Source: Pseudomonas sp. GV071
GTDB lineage: Bacteria > Pseudomonadota > Gammaproteobacteria > Pseudomonadales > Pseudomonadaceae
NCBI RefSeq assembly: GCF_003050835.1
Contig: NZ_QAOJ01000005.1
Span: 124,001-188,000 of the forward strand
DNA length: 64,000 nucleotides
Direction: 5' to 3'
How positions within the stretch are numbered: the first letter of the stretch is position 1; every line of letters starts with the position of its first letter. Shown here one piece after another: positions 57,818 through 64,000 of the stretch. The notes beneath the pieces are model-generated. The model was given only the letters and a program-made list of their open reading frames with translations. It was not told where the DNA came from and searched no databases. Made by a program: the position numbers and the translations under genes.

Positions 57818-59558
57818 ACCCGTCCGCGCCTTCCTTGATCACCAAAATGTCTTCCATGATCAGGTACTGCAGGTCCGAACCGAAGAACATGTTCAGGGCG
57901 TCGGTAGGCGAGCAGATCATCGGCTCACCACGGCGGTTCAGCGAGGTGTTCAGCGACACGCCGTTGCCGGTCAGGCCTTCCAGGGCCTTCATCATGTCGT
58001 AGTAGCGCGGGTTGTATTCGCGCTTGAGCACCTGGGCACGCGAGGTGCCGTCTTCGTGCACCACTTCCGGTACGCGGGTTTTCCACTCTTCGGCGACTTC
58101 GAAGGTGAAGGTCATGAACGGGGCCGGGTGGTCGACCTTGATCATCTGCGGGCCGACGGTGTCCAGCATCGACGGGCAGAAGGGGCGCCAGCGCTCACGA
58201 AACTTGATCTGCTCGTTGATACGGTTGGCAACGCCGGCGATGCTCGGGCAACCAATGATCGAACGGCCGCCCAACGCGCGCGGACCGAACTCCATGCGGC
58301 CCTGGAACCAGGCCACAGGGTTCCCGGCAACCATGATCTCGGCGATGCGCTGCGGCATTTCCTCGATCTGTTTGAACTTGGGCTTGCTCGGGTGACGGGC
58401 GCAGGCGGCGATCACGTCTTCGTTGGAATACGAAGGGCCGAGATAGACGTGCTCCATCTTCTCCACAGGCACACCGCGCTTGTGCGAGATGTAGGCAGCG
58501 GCGCCCACGGCAGTGCCGGCGTCGCCGGAAGCCGGCTGCACAAACAGCTCTTTGACTTCCGGACGAGCAATGATGCGCTGGTTGAGTTTGACGTTCAGCG
58601 CGCAACCGCCGGCGAAGGCGATCTTGCCGGTTTCCTTGAGGATGTCGCCCAGGTAGTAATCCATCATCTGCAGCGCCAGCTTCTCGAACAGCGCTTGCAT
58701 GCTGGCGGCGTAATGAATGTACGGATCGTCGGCAATATCGCCTTCACGCTTCGGCCCCAGCCACTCGATCAGTTTGGGCGAGAAGTAGAAGCCCTTGCCG
58801 TTCTCTTTATAGCGACGCAGGCCGATGACGTTGGCGTATTCGGTGTTGATGATCAGCTCGCCGTTCTCAAACTTGGCCAAACGGGAGAAATCGTACTTGC
58901 TGGCATCGCCATACGGCGCCATGCCCATGACCTTGAACTCGCCATCGAGCATCTCGAAACCGAGAAACTCGGTGATTGCGCCGTACAGGCCGCCGAGAGA
59001 GTCCGGGTCGAAGAATTCTTTGATCTTGTGGATATTGCCGTTCTCGCCATAACCGAAAAAGGTCGTGGCGTACTCACCCTTGCCGTCGATGCCCATGATC
59101 GCGGTCTTCTCGGTGAAACCCGAGCAGTGGTAAGCGCTGGAGGCGTGAGCCAGGTGGTGCTCGACCGGCTCGATCTTGATTTTTTTCGGGTCGAAACCCA
59201 GTTGTTCCAGGCACCAGACGATCTTGTTGCGGTAGCGCTTGTAGCGACGGTTGCCCATCAGGATCGCATCGAGAGAGCGGTCCGGCGCGTACCAGTAACG
59301 CTTGGCGTAATGCCAGCGGGCCTTGCCGAACAGGCTGATGGGCGCAAACGGAATCGCCACCACATCGACATCGGACGGCTTGATCCCGGCCTGCTCCAAG
59401 CAGAACTTGGCGGACTCGTAGGGCATACGGTTCTTGGCATGCTTGTCGCGCACAAAGCGCTCTTCTTCGGCGGCCGCGATCAACTTGCCGTCGATATACA
59501 AGGCAGCGGAAGGATCATGACTGAGGGCGCCGGAAAGGCCGAGAATCGTCAGTGCCAC
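57801..59558 (-). CDS. wapO: LPS core carbamoyltransferase (NodU family)
   Basis: Transfers a carbamoyl group, in P. aeruginosa to an inner-core heptose, from carbamoyl phosphate with ATP. The 585-residue protein has the TobZ/NodU N-domain with HHLAHA at 134-139 and the C-domain GRMEFGPRALGGRSI. GTG at 59558 (MALTILGLSG) with AGAGGT upstream is preferred; the frame is open 23 codons further. First gene of the operon running to waaL. Followed upstream by a repeat-containing gap. Confidence 0.85.
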   Translation of the reverse strand: MALTILGLSGALSHDPSAALYIDGKLIAAAEEERFVRDKHAKNRMPYESAKFCLEQAGIKPSDVDVVAIPFAPISLFGKARWHYAKRYWYAPDRSLDAILMGNRRYKRYRNKIVWCLEQLGFDPKKIKIEPVEHHLAHASSAYHCSGFTEKTAIMGIDGKGEYATTFFGYGENGNIHKIKEFFDPDSLGGLYGAITEFLGFEMLDGEFKVMGMAPYGDASKYDFSRLAKFENGELIINTEYANVIGLRRYKENGKGFYFSPKLIEWLGPKREGDIADDPYIHYAASMQALFEKLALQMMDYYLGDILKETGKIAFAGGCALNVKLNQRIIARPEVKELFVQPASGDAGTAVGAAAYISHKRGVPVEKMEHVYLGPSYSNEDVIAACARHPSKPKFKQIEEMPQRIAEIMVAGNPVAWFQGRMEFGPRALGGRSIIGCPSIAGVANRINEQIKFRERWRPFCPSMLDTVGPQMIKVDHPAPFMTFTFEVAEEWKTRVPEVVHEDGTSRAQVLKREYNPRYYDMMKALEGLTGNGVSLNTSLNRRGEPMICSPTDALNMFFGSDLQYLIMEDILVIKEGADGYDALN

Positions 59559-59721
59559 GGGAAACCTCTTGCAACGACGCATGGCCAAAGCCTGCGCGAA
59601 AAGTCGGACGGCAGACCGGAAAAGCAAAGGGCTGCCTGATAAAGCGGGGGATTATAGCCGTTGCGTTGCGCTGGGTGCGAGCGTGGCGGGGTCGGCGTGT
59701 CGCAGAACGGACGTTTGCAGG

Positions 59722-59785
59722 AATCGAGGCTAAAGCCTCTCCTACAGGGAGAGTGCTTCTTGTAGGACAGGCTTCAGCCTCGATG
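59722..59785. repeat. REP-like palindrome, copy 5
   Basis: ATCGAGGCTAAAGCCTCTCC then TACA (59723-59746) face TGTAGGACAGGCTTCAGCCTCGAT, imperfect. Between same-strand wapO and gcd. Confidence 0.78.
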
Positions 59786-59863
59786 CCTTTGATCCAGCGA
59801 TTGCCGCCTCCCACAACTCGAGATAGAGCAAGCTAGAGCCGCGCAATCCTAGTCAGGCCGAGC

Positions 59864-59921
59864 AAAAAAGGTTTTTGAAGCACAGTGGGCTGCAGTCCAT
59901 GAGCATTCAAAAACCTTTTTT
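59864..59921. terminator. Long AT-rich stem-loop after gcd
   Basis: AAAAAAGGTTTTTGAA (59864-59879) pairs perfectly with TTCAAAAACCTTTTTT (59906-59921) around a 26-base loop. T-runs on either strand could terminate gcd. It is unlike the GC-rich terminators elsewhere in the window. Confidence 0.65.
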
Positions 59922-59956
59922 AACCCAACCCGGCCGACGCGCAGCCGATCGATCAG

Positions 59957-62353
59957 TTACGGCAAAGCGTAAGCGATGACGTAATCCCCTCTTTCAGGCG
60001 ACTGCCGCGCGCCGCCGGCACTCACCACGATGTACTGCTTACCGGTTTTTGGCGACACATAGGTCATCGGCCCCGACTGGCTACCCACCGGTAACCGCGC
60101 TTTCCAGACTTCCTTGCCGCTGCCGCTATCAAACGCGCGCAGGTAGAAGTCCTGGGTGCCGGCGAAAAACAGCAGGCCGGACTGGGTGGCCATTGAGGCG
60201 CCCAGGGTTGGCATGCCGATGGGGATCGGCAGGTGCATTTTGATCCCCAGCGGGCCCGTGTCCTGCACGGTGCCAACCGGTACCTGCCAGACCAGCTTGC
60301 GGGTTTTCAGGTCGATGGCGGACATGGTGCCGAACGGCGGTTTCTGGCACGGAATGCCGGCCACCGAGAGGAAGCGCTCACGCATGGCGCCGAACGGTGT
60401 ACCGGCTTGAGGTACCACGCCCATTTCGATACCACTGGCGCCGGCGGCGATCTTCTCGCGCGGGATCATGTAGTTGGCCAGGCCCAGGCGCATGTCGTTG
60501 ACGAACATGTAGTGAGTGGTCGGGTCCACCGACACGCTGCCCCAGTTCATGCCACCCAGCGAGCCTGGAAATTGCAGGGCGCGGTCCAGACCCGGCGGGG
60601 TGTAAACACCTTCATGGCGCATGCCTTTGAACTGGATGCGGCACAGCAACTGGTCGAACACCGTGGCGCCCCACATGTCCGCTTCGTGCAGTTGCTGGTT
60701 GCCGATCGAGGGCATGTCCACCGAAAACGGCTGGGTCGGCGAGTAGCGCTCGCCTGGCACATTGCCCTGCGGCACGGGCTTTTCGTCGACTTTGGCAATC
60801 GGTACGCCGGTGGCGCGGTTGAGCAGGAAGATTTCACCCTGCTTGGTGATCTGCGCCAACGCCGGCTGGGTACCACCGGCCTCGTCCGGCACATCGTAGA
60901 GCAACGGTTGTGCCGGGATGTCGAAGTCCCACAGGTCGTGGTGGGTCATCTGGAAGTGCCAGCGAATGGCACCGGTGGCGGCTTCGACGGCGACTACCGA
61001 GGAGCTGTATTTGTCGTCCAACTCGGTGCGCTCGCCCGCCCAAAAGTCCGGAGTGGCATTGCCAGTGGGCAGGTAGATCAGGCCGAGTTTTTCGTCATAG
61101 GCCATGGCCGACCACACGTTCGGCGTTCCACGGGTATAGGTCTGCCCTTCCGGGGGACGTTTAGTGGTTTGCGGATTGCCCGGGTCCCAGGCCCAGATCA
61201 GCTCGCCACTGTGCACATCAAAGGCGCGCACCACGCCCGGCGGCTCGCCGGTGGAGAAGTTGTCCGCCACCCGGCCGCCGACCACCACAACATTACCCGC
61301 CACCAGCGGCGTCGAGGTTTGCTGGTAGTAGCCGTCTTTGACTTCGCCCATGTCGGTTTTCAGGTCCACCGTGCCCTGGTTGCCGAAGTCGGCGCAGGGC
61401 TCGCCGGTCTCGGCGTTGATGGCGATCAGGCGAGCATCGATGGTCGGCAGGAAAATCCGTTTGGCGCAGGCCGCCGGCGCCGGGGCCGCGACGGCGTCAG
61501 TGAGCGCAGCCGGACTGTCTTCGAAATAACCGAGGCCCCGGCAACGCTGCCAGTTGGGCGCCGAGCCTTTGGGGTCGAAGTGCCAGCGCTCTTTGCCGCT
61601 GTCGACGTCGATGGCAAACACCTTGCCGTAAGCGGTGCAGTGATAGAGGGTGTCGCCGATCTGCAGCGGGGTGTTCTGGTCTTCGGCGCCGGAACCGGTG
61701 CTTTGCGGCAGGTCGCCGGTGCGGAAGGTCCAGGCCACTTGCAGCTTGTCGATGTTGCCTTTGTTGATCTGGTCCAGCGCGGCGAAGCGGTCGCCGTGGG
61801 TGGTGTTGCCCCAATGTTTCCAGTCTTTTTGCTCCTGGCCTTTGGCGACCGGGGTGACCGCGGCTTCGCTCTCCGCCGTCACGATGGGCGTCAGCACAAA
61901 GGCATAGGCCGAGGTGGCGACAATCGCCACGGCCAACAGCGCGCTCAACACATAAGCGCCGCGACCATCACCGTCATGAGGCTCTGGCGAGAGGCGCAGC
62001 AGGCTCGGATAAAGCAGCGCCACCACCAGCCCGATCACCGTAAAGGCAAACAGCCGCGACACCAGTGGCCAGAACTCGAAGCCGGTTTCCCACACCGCCC
62101 AGATCACCGACAGCAGCAATATCGCGCCATACAACCAGGCACCGTTGGGGTTGGCCTTGGCAATCAGCACACCGGCGCCGAGCAGCGCCAGGCCGCAGAG
62201 CACGAAGTACCAACTGCCGCCCAGTACCGCCAGGTAGGCACCGCCACCAGCCAGGTACATACCGACCAGGGCAATCGCCACCCCGACCAGCACCAGCAGC
62301 CCGCGAACCAACCCGCCAGGGCGTCTTCCGCCAACGGTAATTGCCTCATTCAT
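59957..62353 (-). CDS. gcd: Membrane-bound PQQ-dependent glucose dehydrogenase
   Basis: Oxidises glucose to gluconolactone in the periplasm, passing electrons to ubiquinone. The 798-residue protein has five membrane helices (about 15-145) and a PQQ eight-bladed propeller (about 160-798). Propeller parts include KDWKHWGNTTHGDRFAALDQIN and the catalytic-region HHDLWDFDIPAQP. The neighbour receptor gene is divergent. In PAO1 gcd (PA2290, recalled) is near a TonB receptor too, but far from the LPS genes, so this is a different arrangement. Confidence 0.96.
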   Translation of the reverse strand: MNEAITVGGRRPGGLVRGLLVLVGVAIALVGMYLAGGGAYLAVLGGSWYFVLCGLALLGAGVLIAKANPNGAWLYGAILLLSVIWAVWETGFEFWPLVSRLFAFTVIGLVVALLYPSLLRLSPEPHDGDGRGAYVLSALLAVAIVATSAYAFVLTPIVTAESEAAVTPVAKGQEQKDWKHWGNTTHGDRFAALDQINKGNIDKLQVAWTFRTGDLPQSTGSGAEDQNTPLQIGDTLYHCTAYGKVFAIDVDSGKERWHFDPKGSAPNWQRCRGLGYFEDSPAALTDAVAAPAPAACAKRIFLPTIDARLIAINAETGEPCADFGNQGTVDLKTDMGEVKDGYYQQTSTPLVAGNVVVVGGRVADNFSTGEPPGVVRAFDVHSGELIWAWDPGNPQTTKRPPEGQTYTRGTPNVWSAMAYDEKLGLIYLPTGNATPDFWAGERTELDDKYSSSVVAVEAATGAIRWHFQMTHHDLWDFDIPAQPLLYDVPDEAGGTQPALAQITKQGEIFLLNRATGVPIAKVDEKPVPQGNVPGERYSPTQPFSVDMPSIGNQQLHEADMWGATVFDQLLCRIQFKGMRHEGVYTPPGLDRALQFPGSLGGMNWGSVSVDPTTHYMFVNDMRLGLANYMIPREKIAAGASGIEMGVVPQAGTPFGAMRERFLSVAGIPCQKPPFGTMSAIDLKTRKLVWQVPVGTVQDTGPLGIKMHLPIPIGMPTLGASMATQSGLLFFAGTQDFYLRAFDSGSGKEVWKARLPVGSQSGPMTYVSPKTGKQYIVVSAGGARQSPERGDYVIAYALP

Positions 62354-62609
62354 AACGCTCTACCCTCATTACTCAATCAACCAGTACCGGCCGTGGACCG
62401 AGGCCCGCCGCCGTGAAGGGCGCGGATTCTGCCGCGCCTACCTTGGGCTTACACCTTGCCAGGCGTAGGTGATTAGCCACCTGATGCCCTGATAAAAGCG
62501 CAAACCCAGTCAGAGAGCGGCTCGGCGCGGGGTGACTTTATGGTCGATAATCGCCCACTATGCTCAGCCCGCGACCGCAGCGGCATTTTTGATCTGTATA
62601 ACGCCGGCG

Positions 62610-64000
62610 ATGACTGCATTGAACCGACTACCGCCCTACTCCTTACTGCTCACCCTGCTCGCGGTGGCCAGCGCCCATGCCGACGAAGCGGCTTCCGCAG
62701 TGGAACTCGACCCGCTGGTGGTCAGTGGCTCTCGCCAGGCCAGCGCCAGTTTTGCTTTGCCGTTCTCGATAGATAGCGTAGATCGTCAGCAGATCAGCGA
62801 CGGTCAATTGGGCATCAACGCGTCGGAAGCGCTGAATCGCGTGCCCGGCCTGGTCGTACAGAACCGCCAGAACTATGCCCAGGACCTGCAGATTTCCTCG
62901 CGCGGCTTCGGCGCCCGTTCGGCCTTCGGCGTGCGTGGCATCAAGCTGATCAGCGACGGCATTCCGGCCAGCACCGCCGATGGCCAGGGCCAGGCAGCGA
63001 CCTTCAACCTCGACACCGCCGAGCGTATTGAAGTGCTGCGCGGGCCAGCGTCTACCCTGTATGGCAGCAACGCAGGCGGCGTGGTTCAGGTCTTTTCGCG
63101 CGAGCCCGAGGGGCCGCCGCAGGTGGGCGCCGAGACGATTTTCGGCAGCGACGGCATGAACAAGAACCACCTCAGCGCCGAGGGGGCCGTTGAGCAGGCC
63201 GGCTTTCTCCTTGATGCCTCGCGCATGGACACCGACGGCTACCGCGACCACAGCGCCGCCCGCCGCGACCAGACCTTTGCCAAGCTCAACCTCAAACCCG
63301 ATGCAGACAGCAAACTGGCGCTGATCTACAGCAGCCTGGAGCAGAACGGCACGCAGGATCCGCTGGGGCAGACGTGGGAGGGCTATAAAAACGACCCACG
63401 TTCGGTGACCGCCAATGCCGAGCTGTACAACACCCGCAAAAGCATCGACCACCAGCAAGTGGGCGCCAACTACGAGCGCTATTTCGGCGACGCCACCCTG
63501 CAAGCCACCGCCTATACCGGCAAGCGCAGCGTGATTCAGTACCTGTCGATTCCCAAAGGCACCCCGGCCAACAACAACTTCGGTGGCGGCGTGGTCGCCT
63601 TCGACCGCCGCTTCTACGGCGGTAGCCTGCGCTGGCTGCAACCGGTAGGTGACGTTGATCTGGTATTCGGCCTGGATTACGACCAGAGCGAGGACGACCG
63701 CCAGGGCTACCAGAACTTTGTCGGTAACCAGCTCGGCGTAAAAGGCGCGTTGCGCCGCGACGAAAAAGACACCGCCACCAGCCTCGATCCGTATGCCCAG
63801 GCCACCTGGAAAATCGGCGACTGGACCCTGCAAGGCGGGCTGCGCTACAGCACTGTGGAAATCGATGTCGACGACCATTACCTGAGCAATGGCGACGACA
63901 GCGGCAATCGCCGCTACGAGCAAGCCAGCCCGGTGGTGAGCGTCGGGTATGCCTTTACGCCGGAGCTCAATGGCTACGTGAGTGTGGGCCGCGGCTTTGA
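62610..64000 (+). CDS. TonB-dependent outer-membrane receptor, 3' end cut by window
   Basis: Uptake receptor; 463 residues visible without a stop. Signal peptide 1-24 (SAHA cleavage), a TonB-box-like ELDPLVVSG, a plug domain from about residue 50 to 160 with NRVPGLVVQNRQNY, GVRGIKLISDGIPAS and ERIEVLRGPASTLYGSNAGGVVQV (split: ERIEVLRGPASTLYG, SNAGGVVQV), then barrel strands. Substrate not readable. It is divergent from gcd across a 256-base gap with no other gene. It was found by reading the plus strand from the ATG at 62610. Confidence 0.9.
   Translation, partial: MTALNRLPPYSLLLTLLAVASAHADEAASAVELDPLVVSGSRQASASFALPFSIDSVDRQQISDGQLGINASEALNRVPGLVVQNRQNYAQDLQISSRGFGARSAFGVRGIKLISDGIPASTADGQGQAATFNLDTAERIEVLRGPASTLYGSNAGGVVQVFSREPEGPPQVGAETIFGSDGMNKNHLSAEGAVEQAGFLLDASRMDTDGYRDHSAARRDQTFAKLNLKPDADSKLALIYSSLEQNGTQDPLGQTWEGYKNDPRSVTANAELYNTRKSIDHQQVGANYERYFGDATLQATAYTGKRSVIQYLSIPKGTPANNNFGGGVVAFDRRFYGGSLRWLQPVGDVDLVFGLDYDQSEDDRQGYQNFVGNQLGVKGALRRDEKDTATSLDPYAQATWKIGDWTLQGGLRYSTVEIDVDDHYLSNGDDSGNRRYEQASPVVSVGYAFTPELNGYVSVGRGF

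Overview
This 64 kb window is GC-rich chromosome of a Pseudomonas-type gammaproteobacterium. Almost every gene is a recognisable Pseudomonas core gene, and most blocks keep an order I recall from P. aeruginosa PAO1 (PAO1 correspondences here are from memory, not searched). It is densely packed: about 50 protein genes, no rRNA, tRNA, insertion sequence, prophage or CRISPR array. Genes often overlap by 4-17 bases, and GTG and TTG starts are common.

Layout. (1) 1-3122, minus strand: nrdR-ribD-ribE-ribBA, with an FMN riboswitch between ribD and ribE. (2) 3247-7619: a YbaY-like lipoprotein, a methyltransferase, two poorly known membrane proteins, the thioredoxin-TPR co-chaperone CnoX/YbbN and a small conserved protein. 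(3) 7701-11825: a zinc-starvation module (Zur-like box, His-rich ZrgA-like protein, ABC ATPase and permease, DUF3299 protein), then the OmpW-family porin OprG behind an Anr/Fnr-like box. (4) 11907-18587: two sugar-nucleotide epimerase/reductase-like proteins, ssb, a YajR-like exporter and uvrA. (5) 18718-22246: serB, an AhpA/YtjB-type membrane protein and a YdjM-like membrane protein. (6) 22469-27746: a TolC-family channel, then a TPP riboswitch, thiC and cytX. (7) 27834-38162: a lipoprotein, then nudF, a DUF1249 gene, cpdA, yqiA, parE, a phytase-like esterase, a retropepsin-like protein, parC and a PqiC-like lipoprotein. (8) 38316-46663: waaA, a LysR regulator, an EmrE-type exporter, an FAD oxidoreductase, an aldo/keto reductase, an unknown protein and two acyl-CoA dehydrogenases. 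(9) 46845-59558: a lipopolysaccharide (LPS) core cluster (hldE, dnpA-like, mig-14-like, msbA, a kinase-like protein, a GPS-motif protein, waaL, two glycosyltransferase-like proteins and a carbamoyltransferase). (10) 59957-64000: gcd (PQQ glucose dehydrogenase) divergent from a TonB-dependent receptor cut by the window edge.

How it works together. Three metabolite- or metal-sensing controls can be read directly: FMN for riboflavin synthesis, TPP for thiC (perhaps also cytX), and a Zur-type operator for zinc acquisition. The LPS block joins Kdo transfer (waaA), heptose activation (hldE), flipping of lipid A-core (msbA), core glycosylation and carbamoylation, and O-antigen ligation (waaL). waaL is visibly more AT-rich than its neighbours, as is usual for surface-polysaccharide genes.

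Repeats. Five copies of one palindromic REP-like element sit in intergenic gaps, three of them between convergent genes. There are also two C-rich palindromes and one GTAGGTTGGG-type palindrome.

I do not see an obviously new defence or mobile system. The most interesting items are regulatory: a mutually exclusive hairpin and short upstream ORF between the FMN riboswitch and ribE, an alternative-pairing and Shine-Dalgarno-masking arrangement in the thiC leader, an intercistronic hairpin inside the zinc operon, a structured element at about 22260-22420, and several uncharacterised conserved proteins.
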